From Anaerolineales bacterium (GTDB taxonomy: Bacteria > Chloroflexota > Anaerolineae > Anaerolineales > Villigracilaceae), in NCBI GenBank assembly GCA_020847435.1, contig JADLBX010000008.1, positions 1-64,000 on the forward strand: 64,000 nucleotides of DNA, in the 5' to 3' direction. Shown piece after piece: positions 47,669 to 56,155 of the stretch. How positions within the stretch are numbered: position 1 is the first letter of the stretch; every line of letters begins with the position of its first letter. Both the position numbers and the translations under genes were made by a program. The notes beneath the pieces were generated by a model, which did not search any database, was not told the DNA's origin, and saw only the letters and a list, made by a program, of their open reading frames with translations.

Positions 47669-48790
47669 ATGAAGCGACCTCGATTCAATCCCAACCTGCA
47701 AAATACCCCGGTCTATGTGGCGGGCAGAGCCATTGAAGAGATTCAGGAAAAATACGGGCTGGAGCGGGTCGTCAAACTGGCGTCGAACGAAAGCCCGATC
47801 GGACCGTCGCCGCTGGCGGTGCAAGCCGCGTTGGAAGCGCTGGGGCAGGCGCATCGTTATCCCGGCGTGGCGGATGCAAACCTGCGCCGCAAACTGGCGG
47901 AGCGTCTTGCGCCCGATCTCAGCGAGGAAAATTTTGTCGTCGGCAACGGCGCCACGGATGTGATCCGCATGGTGACGCAGGCGTTCACCTTCGACGGCGG
48001 TAACAATGTGATGGCGACGGCGACCTTCCCGATGTATCACATCCTGACCGCCGCGTACGGCGGTTCATGCCGGACCGTCAGCCTGACTCCAACCTTCGAC
48101 TTTGATCTCGCCGGAATCTTAAACCAGATTGACGACGACACCCGCATTGTTTTTCTGTGTTCGCCGAACAACCCCACCGGCAAGATCATCGCACACAACG
48201 ATCTGGCGCGTTTCATGCGCGAGGTCCCCGAGCATGTGGTCGTGTTATTGGATGAATCGTATTACGACTACGTCGCCGACGCGCATTATCCCGACAGCCT
48301 GAGTTACGTCCGCGAGGGTCGCAACGTGATCGTCTTGCGTAGTTTTTCAAAAGCCTCGGGGCTGGCGAACCTGCGCGTGGGCTACATGATCGCGCCCGCC
48401 GAGATCGCCGGATACGTGCGTCACGCGCTGTTGCCGTTCAACACCAGCGACATCGCCCTCGCCGCCGCGTCTGCCAGCATGGACGACGACGAGTTCAACC
48501 AAAACCAGCGCCAGACGGTTTTGGCAGGGCGCGCGTACTTTGAATCCGCTTTCGACGAGTTGGACCTGTTCGCCATTCACAGCCAGGCGAACTTTGTGAC
48601 GATCGTGGAACCGCCCCTCGGCGCGGCGCGGCTGACGGAACTTTTACTGCAACGCGGGTTCATCGTCCGCGAGTTGACCACGTTCGGGATGAAGAACGCC
48701 CTGCGCGTGAGCGTCGGCGCGCCCGATGAAAACGAAGCGTTCGTGCGCGCGCTCAAAACCATTTTGGAAACGGAAGGAGTGACCGCGTGA
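47669..48790 (+). CDS. HisC-type aminotransferase, candidate tryptophan aminotransferase
   Basis: 373 residues, starting right after the Mo-subunit stop. Class I/II fold with VKLASNESPIGPSPLAV near residue 35, GNGATDVIRM near residue 92, CSPNNPTGKI near residue 168, LDESYYDYV near residue 194 and the PLP Lys in RSFSKASGLANLRVGY near residue 225. HisC-like enzymes include aromatic aminotransferases. No histidine genes are nearby; next to IorAB and TrpB2 the likely substrate is tryptophan, giving indolepyruvate. Confidence 0.88.
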   Translation: MKRPRFNPNLQNTPVYVAGRAIEEIQEKYGLERVVKLASNESPIGPSPLAVQAALEALGQAHRYPGVADANLRRKLAERLAPDLSEENFVVGNGATDVIRMVTQAFTFDGGNNVMATATFPMYHILTAAYGGSCRTVSLTPTFDFDLAGILNQIDDDTRIVFLCSPNNPTGKIIAHNDLARFMREVPEHVVVLLDESYYDYVADAHYPDSLSYVREGRNVIVLRSFSKASGLANLRVGYMIAPAEIAGYVRHALLPFNTSDIALAAASASMDDDEFNQNQRQTVLAGRAYFESAFDELDLFAIHSQANFVTIVEPPLGAARLTELLLQRGFIVRELTTFGMKNALRVSVGAPDENEAFVRALKTILETEGVTA

Positions 48791-49224
48791 CGTATATCAA
48801 ACGCATCGAGCGGGTCGCGCTGGCGGTGCCGGACTTGGAAGCCGCGCGGAAATTTTTCGAGGAGTGGTTCGGCGCGAAGTTCCACGATGAGGAGAACATC
48901 GAAGACATGGGCATCCGCTACCGTCCCTTCGAGGTCGGCGAGAGCCTAATGGAACTACTCGAACCCACGCGCGACGACAGCCCGGTAGCGAAATTCATCA
49001 AACGCAACGGCGGACCGGGCGTGCATCACATCACCTACGAAGTGGACGACCTCGACGCAGCCATCGCGGAATTGGAACGGCGCGGCGGACGCATCGCCTA
49101 CCGTCACACCTACGCGCCCGGCGTCACATTCGAAGGCAAGGTCTGGCGCGAGGCGTTCGTGCATCCGAAAGATTCGTTCGGCGTCCTAATCCATCTTGCG
49201 GAGAAAAAGCCGGTGGCGGGCTAG
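48787..49224 (+). CDS. VOC-fold protein, methylmalonyl-CoA epimerase-like
   Basis: 145 residues from GTG 48787, overlapping the aminotransferase stop. It follows the epimerase pattern (VALAVPDLEAARKFFEEWFG, GPGVHHITYEVDD, FVHPKDSFGVLI). Two metal ligands of known methylmalonyl-CoA epimerases look changed: the first His is Arg9 (IERVAL for IDHIGI) and the last Glu is His136 (LIHLAE for LIELVE). It may epimerise an arylsuccinyl- or benzylmalonyl-CoA stereocentre next to the mutase encoded downstream, or have another role. Confidence 0.8.
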   Translation: MTYIKRIERVALAVPDLEAARKFFEEWFGAKFHDEENIEDMGIRYRPFEVGESLMELLEPTRDDSPVAKFIKRNGGPGVHHITYEVDDLDAAIAELERRGGRIAYRHTYAPGVTFEGKVWREAFVHPKDSFGVLIHLAEKKPVAG

Positions 49225-49278
49225 TACCGCAAGATTTATCTTGCGTGTGATTGCCGCAACATGAATGTTGCGCTACTG
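49224..49278. repeat. Paired covarying palindromes before the CoA-transferase gene
   Basis: CCGCAAGATTTATCTTGCG and CCGCAACATGAATGTTGCG, bracketed by AGTA and TACT. The spacer otherwise holds only the ribosome-binding region. Confidence 0.8.
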
Positions 49279-49283
49279 ATTTC

Positions 49284-50477
49284 ATGAACCACTTCCGCTC
49301 CCTCACCGTCCTCTCGCTCGAACAGGCGACGACGCTTCCATTCATGACCTTGAAACTGGCGATGGATGGGATGCGCGTCATCCGCCTCGAGGCGCCTCCG
49401 CGCGGCGACCCGAACCGCTGGGTCGGTCCGCAAGTCTTGCCCGATGCGGGCGGCTTCGAATCCGGGATGAACGCGTATTTCCTTCCCAATAATTTGGGGA
49501 AGGAATCCATCACGTTGAATCTTTTGGATCAAGAAGGACAGGCGTTACTGCATCGTTTGATCCGCGAAACGCCGGTGGACATCTTCGCCACGAATCAACG
49601 CCCCGATTCGTATCGGAAGTTGGGGATTGACTACCAAACTTTGAGCGCTCTCAAGCCTGATCTGATCTGGGTCGGCATCACCGGCTTCGGACCGTCAAGC
49701 AACGAAGCGGCGTACGATCCCATCCTGCAAGCGCGCGCCGGTTTCATGGAACTGACCGGCGAACCCGACGGCGACCCGATGGTCTTCGGCTTGCCCATGG
49801 TGGATTTGGGCGCCGGCGAACACGCGTATGGTCTGGTGATGAAGGCGCTGTATCACCGCGCGGTCACCGGCGAAGGCGCGCGGCTCGAGATTTCGATGTT
49901 CCAATCCGCCGTCTCGTGGATGGTTTCGCCGGTCATGCTGGCGCGCAGTTTCGACGTGAAGACGACGCGCCACGGGAACACACATCAATTCTTCGCGCCG
50001 GTGTCGGTCTATGCCACAGCGGATGGGTTCGTCTATCTGGCGGTGGGCAACGACCGTCAGTGGGAGGCGTTGACTCAACAAGCGGGATTCGAATCGCTCG
50101 CCGATGAAAAATACAAACACAACGCCGGGCGCATCGCGGACGCGCAGGAACTGAATCGGCGGTTGAACGTGGTCATGAAAAATTTCTCCACGCTGGAGAT
50201 TACGTCCATGTGCAAAGCGATCGGCGTGCCCGTTTCCAGCGTCAACCGCGTCGCGGAGGTCTGCGCCGACCCGTTGATCGCGGATTCACTGGTCAAGGCG
50301 CGCGACCCGCGTTCGGGAATCGAGATCGTCATTTCTCCCCCGGCGGTCATCCCCGCGCATCTGCAAGAAAAAAAGTTGACGATGGGTTTCCCTCCGCGTT
50401 TGGGCGAACATAACGCAAGTGTGTTCGGCGCGTTGGGTTGTGATGCGAGCGAGTTGCAAGCGAGAGGCATTGTTTGA
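49284..50477 (+). CDS. Class III (CaiB/BaiF) CoA-transferase
   Basis: The start is ATG 49284 (MNHFRSLTVLSLEQA), 397 residues. Family marks: DGMRVIRLEAPPRGDP near residue 28, NLGKESITLNL near residue 70, YDPILQARAGFMELTGEPDGDP near residue 144 and the catalytic Asp174 in PMVDLGAGEHA. In the known anaerobic indoleacetate route a class III transferase moves CoA between carboxylates of an arylsuccinate before the mutase step, and this gene is placed for the same role. Confidence 0.9.
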   Translation: MNHFRSLTVLSLEQATTLPFMTLKLAMDGMRVIRLEAPPRGDPNRWVGPQVLPDAGGFESGMNAYFLPNNLGKESITLNLLDQEGQALLHRLIRETPVDIFATNQRPDSYRKLGIDYQTLSALKPDLIWVGITGFGPSSNEAAYDPILQARAGFMELTGEPDGDPMVFGLPMVDLGAGEHAYGLVMKALYHRAVTGEGARLEISMFQSAVSWMVSPVMLARSFDVKTTRHGNTHQFFAPVSVYATADGFVYLAVGNDRQWEALTQQAGFESLADEKYKHNAGRIADAQELNRRLNVVMKNFSTLEITSMCKAIGVPVSSVNRVAEVCADPLIADSLVKARDPRSGIEIVISPPAVIPAHLQEKKLTMGFPPRLGEHNASVFGALGCDASELQARGIV

Positions 50478-50485
50478 AAACATCG

Positions 50486-50560
50486 TTGGTCTCGATACGG
50501 CGACGGAAGCCGAGTCAGGTTGCAAAGACTCATTGACCGCCGTCGCCTACTCGACCAACG
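50486..50560. repeat. GGTCGAGTAG-type palindrome
   Basis: GTTGGTCTCGATACGGCGAC on the left and the matching GTCGCCTACTCGACCAAC on the right, in the spacer between CoA-transferase and dehydrogenase genes. Confidence 0.75.
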
Positions 50561-50587
50561 CATAACTTTCTAGTGAACTGAAAAATC

Positions 50588-51742
50588 ATGGACATGATCC
50601 TGACCGAAGAACAAAAACTATTCCGCGACTCCGTCCGCAGTTTTGTGGATAAGGAAGTCGTCCCTGCCGCGCAGGAGATGGACGAAAAAGGCGAGTTTCC
50701 GCGCGCGCTGTTCCAACGCTGCGGCGCGAACGGTTATTTTGCATTGCGTTATCCCGAGTCGGTCGGCGGCATGGACGCAGACTTCCTCACCTATTGCCTG
50801 ATGATGGAAGAGATCGCGCGCGGTTCGCTGTCGCTGGGGGCGGCGGTCGCCATGCAAACGCTGATGGGTACCGACCTCATCTTCCGCTTCGGCACAGACG
50901 ATCACCGTCAACGCCTGCTGATTCCCGCGTTGAAAGGCGAGAAGATCGGGACGATCGCGATGACCGAACCGGACTTCGGCTCCGACCTCGGCGGCATCAC
51001 GACGCGCGCGGTCAAAACGAATGACGGCTGGGAGATCACGGGACGCAAGATGTGGATCACCTCCGCCACTGTGGCAGACTTCTTCACCGTCGCCGCAAAA
51101 ACGGACCCCGAGGCTGGCTTCAAAGGCATTGACTTTTTCCTCGTCGAGAAGGAACGAGCGGGAGTCCGCGTGGGGCGCAAGATCGAAAAGATGGGCGTGC
51201 GCGCGTCGGAAACCTCCGAGTTGATTCTGGAGCGTGCGCAGATCCCCGCCGAGAACATGCTCGGCAAACAAGGCTCTGGCTTCAAGAATCTGGGCGACAT
51301 CCTATGTCAGATCCGCGTGATGACCGGCGCGCTGGCGTTGGGTCTGGGCGAGGCGGCGTTGAAGTCCTCCATCAAATATGCCAACGAACGGGTTCAATCC
51401 GGGCAGACGATTGCGAATTATCAAGCCGTTTCGCACAAGATCGCGGAGATGGGCACGCGGCTCGAGGCGGCGCGCGCGCTGGTCTATCAAGCCGCGCGGG
51501 ATATCGACGCGGGGCGCAAGGACGTCAAACTCGCGGCGATGGCAAAACTTTTTTCCACTGAAGTTGCGAATTTCATTGCGGATGAATGTACGCGCATCCA
51601 CGGTAGTTATGGCTTCGCAATGGAATACGACGCCCAGCGCTACTATCGCGACGCTCGCTTCCTTTTATACGGCGGCGGCACCTCGGAGGTGTTGCGCAAC
51701 GTCATCTCGAAGGCGATGGGCGCGCCTGAATCGCGAAGATAG
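50588..51742 (+). CDS. Acyl-CoA dehydrogenase, candidate oxidative-decarboxylating type
   Basis: 384 residues. Normal FAD-binding marks: AMTEPDFGSDLGGI near residue 120, WITSATVADFF near residue 155, and the C-terminal ECTRIHGSYGFAMEYDAQRYYRDAR. The position of the usual catalytic Glu (YEGTSEI in short-chain enzymes) reads YGGGTSEV, so that Glu is Gly362. The base may sit elsewhere, as in isovaleryl-CoA dehydrogenase. With the mutase next door the expected substrate is an arylmethylmalonyl-CoA, oxidised and decarboxylated to an aminocinnamoyl-CoA. Confidence 0.9.
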   Translation: MDMILTEEQKLFRDSVRSFVDKEVVPAAQEMDEKGEFPRALFQRCGANGYFALRYPESVGGMDADFLTYCLMMEEIARGSLSLGAAVAMQTLMGTDLIFRFGTDDHRQRLLIPALKGEKIGTIAMTEPDFGSDLGGITTRAVKTNDGWEITGRKMWITSATVADFFTVAAKTDPEAGFKGIDFFLVEKERAGVRVGRKIEKMGVRASETSELILERAQIPAENMLGKQGSGFKNLGDILCQIRVMTGALALGLGEAALKSSIKYANERVQSGQTIANYQAVSHKIAEMGTRLEAARALVYQAARDIDAGRKDVKLAAMAKLFSTEVANFIADECTRIHGSYGFAMEYDAQRYYRDARFLLYGGGTSEVLRNVISKAMGAPESRR

Positions 51743-51748
51743 CGTAGC

Positions 51749-51804
51749 CCGTACCGCAAAATTTATTTTGCGTTTGCACAGGCAAGATAAATCTTGCCGT
51801 ACGA
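51749..51804. repeat. Paired covarying palindromes before the mutase small-subunit gene
   Basis: CCGCAAAATTTATTTTGCG and GGCAAGATAAATCTTGCC bracketed by GTAC and GTAC ends. Confidence 0.8.
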
Positions 51805-51817
51805 TGAGGAATAAACA

Positions 51818-52222
51818 ATGCCAAACAAACCCATCCGAGTTCTCATTGCCAAACCTGGGCTGGACGGTCACGACCGCGGCGCGCGGCTGGTGACGCTTGC
51901 CTTGCGCGACGCGGGCTTCGAGGTCATCTATCCCGGCTTGCACCAAACCGTCGAAAAAATCGTCGAGACCGCGCTGCAGGAGGATGTGAACGTCATCGGC
52001 TTGTCCATCCTTTCCGGCGCGCATTTGCCGATTGCGGAAAAGCTGATGAACCAACTCCGCGAGGCTGGCATGGACGACAAACTCGTCGTCGTCGGCGGCA
52101 ACATCCCCGCGCAGGATATTCCCGCGTTGAAGTCTCTCGGCGTGGCGGGCGTGTTTCCCAGCAGCAGCCGGTTCGAGGAGATCGTCGCGTTTATTCAATC
52201 CCGCGTAGTCGGCGTTCTCTAA
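51818..52222 (+). CDS. B12-binding small subunit of an acyl-CoA mutase
   Basis: 134 residues. The cobalamin motif DGHDRGARLVTLALRDAGFEVIYPG is at residues 16-40 with the axial His, followed by GLSILSGAH and VVVGGNIPAQD, the normal Rossmann-type B12 domain. It is a stand-alone subunit as in archaeal methylmalonyl-CoA mutases and pairs with the large subunit 68 bases downstream. Confidence 0.93.
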   Translation: MPNKPIRVLIAKPGLDGHDRGARLVTLALRDAGFEVIYPGLHQTVEKIVETALQEDVNVIGLSILSGAHLPIAEKLMNQLREAGMDDKLVVVGGNIPAQDIPALKSLGVAGVFPSSSRFEEIVAFIQSRVVGVL

Positions 52223-52262
52223 CGCCGACGCAACGTCAATTGGCGCGTTAGAGAACGCGCCC
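52213..52262. repeat. Two GTTCTCTAAC-core palindromes
   Basis: CGGCGTTCTCTAACGCCG and GGCGCGTTAGAGAACGCGCC in tandem, the first overlapping the small-subunit stop. Cores are the same, arms differ. Confidence 0.75.
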
Positions 52263-52290
52263 TACGCGAACGCGAGCAACAGGAGTTTCA

Positions 52291-53892
52291 ATGGCAGACA
52301 AAATTCGAGAAGTAATTTTGGAATCCGGCATCCCGGTCAAACCCGTGTACGGACCGGAAGATTTGGGCGCTATTGACCCCGCCCGCGACATCGGCAAGCC
52401 GGGCGAATTTCCGTTCACGCGCGGCATCCATCCGTTCATGTATCGCCAGCGACCGTTCACCATGCGTCAATACGCCGGGTTTGGAATGCCGCATGAAACC
52501 AATCAGCGCTTCAAATTCCTGATCGAAAACGGACAGAACGCCCTCAACGTCGCGTTCGATCTTCCGACTCAAATGGGACTGGACTCCGGCGATCCGCTGG
52601 CGGAAGGGGAGGTGGGACGCGTGGGCATGGCGGTGGACACGCTGGCAGACATGGAAGTCGCCTTCGCGGGCATTCCCCTCGACCAGATCAGCGTTTCGCT
52701 CACCATCAACGCGGTCGCGGCGCCGATCATGGCGATGTATTTCGTTGTCGCCGAAAAGCAGGGCGTCCCGTTGAATCAAGTGCGCGGCACCGCGCAGAAC
52801 GATATTCTCAAAGAATACATCGGGCGCGGCGCGTGGATTTTTCCCGTCGAGCCAGCCGTCCGCTTGATCGGCGACACGATCGAATTTTGCGCGCGTCATG
52901 CGCCGAAGTATTATCCCGTTTCGGTGTGCGGCTATCACATCCGCGAATCGGGCGCGCATCCCGTGCAGGAGATCGCCTACGCCTATGCCATCGCCAAGGA
53001 ATATATCAAGCGCGGATTGGAGCGCGGTCTGGGCATAGACGATTTTGCGGGACAGATCTCGTTCAACCTCGATATTTACGGCAACTTCTTCGAGCAGATC
53101 GCCAAGTTCCGCGCGGCGCGGCGGTTGTGGGCGCGGATCATGAAAGACGAGTTCGGCGCGCAAAGTCCCAGCACGATGATGATGAAGATGATCGCGGGCG
53201 GAGGCGGAGGCGGCTTGACCATTGAACAGCCCGAAAACAATATCGTGCGCGGCGCGTACTACGCGCTGATCTCCGCACTCTCTGGCACGCAGACGATGGC
53301 ATTGTGCAGTTACGATGAGGCATACACCATCCCCACCGAAAAAGCCGCGTTGATCTCGCTCCGCACGATGCAGATATTAATAGAAGAGATGGGCATCGGC
53401 GACACGGTGGATCCGCTCGGCGGTTCGTACTACGTCGAAAGCCTGACCAGTGAATTCGAAAAGCGCATCGCCGCCGAAATCAAACGCGTGGACGAAGAAT
53501 GGGGCGGAATCGTGGAAGCCGTCAGCGCGGGAATCGTCCAAGGCGAGGTGGCGCGGCAGGCGTATCGGTTTGAAAGAGGCGTCCAGGACGGGTCCATCCC
53601 AAAGGTCGGGGTGAACCGTTTTCGGATGGAGGAGGAAAGCCGCGACGTGGCGCTGCATCCCTACGACCCGAAACAGGCGGAAGAGTCGATTCGTCGCACA
53701 GCGGAAGTGATTGCGGCTCGCGACGCAGGGACGGTTGATTCTGCGCTGCAAAAAGTGCGCGACGCCGCGAGTAACGGTCAAAACACGATGCCCGCTTTGA
53801 TCGAAGCCGTGCGCGCGTATGCCACGATCGGCGAGATCACCAAAACGCTGAAAGAAGTCTTCGGCGAGTATGCGGAGCAGGTAAAGTTGTAA
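52291..53892 (+). CDS. Methylmalonyl-CoA mutase-type large subunit, candidate arylsuccinyl-CoA mutase
   Basis: 533 residues, the length of stand-alone mutase catalytic subunits. RPFTMRQYAGFG has Tyr61, and TAQNDILKEYIGRGAWIFP has Arg179; these match Tyr89 and Arg207 of methylmalonyl-CoA mutase, which hold the free carboxylate. So a dicarboxyl-CoA substrate is expected, not isobutyryl-CoA. The segment after the Arg (GAW for NTY) differs from ordinary enzymes, as it could for a larger aryl substrate. No MeaB-type chaperone gene is nearby. The best guess is (2-aminophenyl)succinyl-CoA to (2-aminobenzyl)malonyl-CoA; ordinary methylmalonyl-CoA mutase is the alternative. Confidence 0.88.
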   Translation: MADKIREVILESGIPVKPVYGPEDLGAIDPARDIGKPGEFPFTRGIHPFMYRQRPFTMRQYAGFGMPHETNQRFKFLIENGQNALNVAFDLPTQMGLDSGDPLAEGEVGRVGMAVDTLADMEVAFAGIPLDQISVSLTINAVAAPIMAMYFVVAEKQGVPLNQVRGTAQNDILKEYIGRGAWIFPVEPAVRLIGDTIEFCARHAPKYYPVSVCGYHIRESGAHPVQEIAYAYAIAKEYIKRGLERGLGIDDFAGQISFNLDIYGNFFEQIAKFRAARRLWARIMKDEFGAQSPSTMMMKMIAGGGGGGLTIEQPENNIVRGAYYALISALSGTQTMALCSYDEAYTIPTEKAALISLRTMQILIEEMGIGDTVDPLGGSYYVESLTSEFEKRIAAEIKRVDEEWGGIVEAVSAGIVQGEVARQAYRFERGVQDGSIPKVGVNRFRMEEESRDVALHPYDPKQAEESIRRTAEVIAARDAGTVDSALQKVRDAASNGQNTMPALIEAVRAYATIGEITKTLKEVFGEYAEQVKL

Positions 53893-54006
53893 TGACCTGC
53901 AAAATGATTCAAACACAAAAGACACAAAGATCACGAAGGAAATTCTTTTAAAACCTTTGTGCACTTCGTGTCCTTCGTGTTTAGTTTTTTGGAATTAGGA
54001 GAATGT

Positions 54007-56085
54007 ATGCGGCTTGGTTGCGACATCGGCGGGACCTTCACCGACTTTGTACTGCTCGACGATGAAACGGGCGGGATCGAAGTGTATAAATGCCTGACTA
54101 CTCCTGGCGATCCGTCCGACGCGGTGGAGGAGGGCGTGCAGGCATTAGCCAAGCGCGTGCCCGAGTTGGCGCAAAAAATGAAAGAGGTGATTCACGGCAC
54201 GACGCTGGTGATCAACGCCATCATCGAACGCAAAGGCGCGCGGATGGGCTTGATCACCACAGACGGATTCCGCGACGTGTTGGAACTTGGGCGCGAGACG
54301 CGCTATGCCCCGTACGATGTCTTCGCCGAATTCCCAAAGCCGCTTGTGCCGCGTCCCTTGCGGATGGAAGTCAGCGAACGGATGCGCGCCGACGGCAGCG
54401 TGTTGAAACCGTTGGATGTGAATCAAGCGACAGAAACCGTTCACGCCTTGAAAAAGGAAGGCGTCAAATCCATTGCCGTCTGTTTGCTCAACTCGTTTGA
54501 AAATCCCGCGCATGAGTTGGCAGTCAAGCAAATCATCGCCAAAGAATTCCCCGAAGTTTCCATCTCCACATCGTATGAAGTCCTGCCGCAGATCCGTGAA
54601 TACGAACGCGCCAGCACGACCGTCGCCAACGCCTACGTCAAACCGCTGACGGAAAGTTATCTGCGAAAACTTTCGAAACGCTTGAGTTCGCTCGGCTTCG
54701 GCGGACAATTGTTCATCATGCTGTCGAGCGGCGGAGTCACCTCCGTTGAAACGGCGGCGGAATTTCCTGTGCGCATCATCGAGTCGGGTCCGACGGCGGC
54801 GGTGATCGCGGGCGAATATTTCAGCCGCCTGTTCGATCTGCCCGAAATGTTCTGCTTCGACATGGGCGGCACGACGGCGAAGTCCTGCTTGATTCAAGGC
54901 GGTGTCGCGGGAGTCGTCCCCACTTTTGAAGTCAGCAGAGTCCAACGGTTCATGAAGGGCAGTGGGCTGACGATTCAAGTCCCGGTCGTGGATCTGATGG
55001 AGATCGGCGCGGGCGGCGGGAGCATTGCCCACGTCAGTCGGCTTGGCACACTGCAAGTCGGTCCCGAAAGCGCCGGGGCGCAGCCTGGTCCGATCTGCTA
55101 TGGGCGCGGCGGAAAGCAACCCACCGTCACCGATGCGGACCTGCTGTTGGGCTATCTCGACGCCAAATATTTTTTAGGCGGCGAAATGAAACTGAATCTC
55201 GATGCGGCGCGGCGCGGCGTGGAGGAACAGATTGCCCAGCCGCTGGGCGTGTCGTACATTCAGGCGCTTTGGGGCATCCACGACTTGATCAATGAAACAA
55301 TGGCGGCGGCGGCGAAGACGCACATCGCGGAACGCGGCGGCAATCCCAAAGTGACAACGATCGCCGCGTTCGGCGGAGCGGGACCCGTCCACGCGTACGG
55401 CTTGACTCGCAAACTCGGCGCGCCGCGGGTGATCGTGCCTCCCAACGCCGGGGTCGGTTCGGCGATGGGATTTTTCACCGCCCCCCGCGCCTTCGATCTG
55501 GTCCGCAGTCACAAAGCGCCGTTGTTGGGCGCGGATTTCGACGAGATCGAATCCATCTTTCGTTCGATGGAAGCGGAAGGCGAACGCACGTTACGGACGG
55601 CTGGCGCGACGGATGAGATTTCCTTCGCCCGTTCGGTGGATGCGCGCTTCACCGGTCAAGGCTCGGAAACGAACCTGCTTTTGCCCAATGAGCCTTTCCC
55701 TTCGCTGAATCCTTCCGATCTGCGCCGTCAATTCGACCAGAATTACGAGCGGCTCTACGGACGGACGTATCCTGAAATCCCGGTTGAGTTCGTCAACTTC
55801 CGAGTCCGCGCCAGCCTGCCCGCGCATCCGTTGAAATTGCAAAAACTGAAAGCGCGCACAGGAAACATCATGCAAGCCGTCAAAGGCGAGCGGTTGGCAT
55901 TCTCCGGCATCGCAAGGGATTTCATCCCGTTCACCGTGTATGACCGCTACAAGCTATATCCCGGCGCGGCATTCCCCGGTCCCGCCATCATCGAAGAACG
56001 CGAATCAACCATCATCGTCGGCGAAGGCGCGACGGTCTCGGTTGACCAGTACGGATTTTTATGGATGGAAATGCCAACGGAGTAA
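54007..56085 (+). CDS. hyuA: Hydantoinase/oxoprolinase alpha subunit (HyuA-like)
   Basis: The start is ATG 54007 (MRLGCDIGGTFTDF) after TTAGGAGAA; 692 residues. The ATP-binding CDIGGTFTDFVLLDD near residue 5, HGTTLVINAIIERKGARMGLITT near residue 63, DMGGTTAKSCLI near residue 286 and GGAGPVHAYGL near residue 458 mark the HyuA family. With HyuB these enzymes hydrolyse cyclic amides using ATP. Here the lactam would be 2-oxoindole-3-acetyl-CoA, opened to a (2-aminophenyl)succinyl compound. Confidence 0.9.
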   Translation: MRLGCDIGGTFTDFVLLDDETGGIEVYKCLTTPGDPSDAVEEGVQALAKRVPELAQKMKEVIHGTTLVINAIIERKGARMGLITTDGFRDVLELGRETRYAPYDVFAEFPKPLVPRPLRMEVSERMRADGSVLKPLDVNQATETVHALKKEGVKSIAVCLLNSFENPAHELAVKQIIAKEFPEVSISTSYEVLPQIREYERASTTVANAYVKPLTESYLRKLSKRLSSLGFGGQLFIMLSSGGVTSVETAAEFPVRIIESGPTAAVIAGEYFSRLFDLPEMFCFDMGGTTAKSCLIQGGVAGVVPTFEVSRVQRFMKGSGLTIQVPVVDLMEIGAGGGSIAHVSRLGTLQVGPESAGAQPGPICYGRGGKQPTVTDADLLLGYLDAKYFLGGEMKLNLDAARRGVEEQIAQPLGVSYIQALWGIHDLINETMAAAAKTHIAERGGNPKVTTIAAFGGAGPVHAYGLTRKLGAPRVIVPPNAGVGSAMGFFTAPRAFDLVRSHKAPLLGADFDEIESIFRSMEAEGERTLRTAGATDEISFARSVDARFTGQGSETNLLLPNEPFPSLNPSDLRRQFDQNYERLYGRTYPEIPVEFVNFRVRASLPAHPLKLQKLKARTGNIMQAVKGERLAFSGIARDFIPFTVYDRYKLYPGAAFPGPAIIEERESTIIVGEGATVSVDQYGFLWMEMPTE

Positions 56086-56089
56086 TTTT

Positions 56090-56141
56090 CAGTACCGCAA
56101 AGTTTACTTTGCGGTTCACGCAACATGAATGTTGCGGTACT
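56090..56141. repeat. Paired covarying palindromes before hyuB
   Basis: The clearest copy of the composite: AGTACCGC, hairpin GCAAAGTTTACTTTGC, hairpin GCAACATGAATGTTGC, then GCGGTACT. The outer ends are also complementary, so the whole can fold as two hairpins on one stem. Confidence 0.85.
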
Positions 56142-56155
56142 TCAAAGAATAACCC

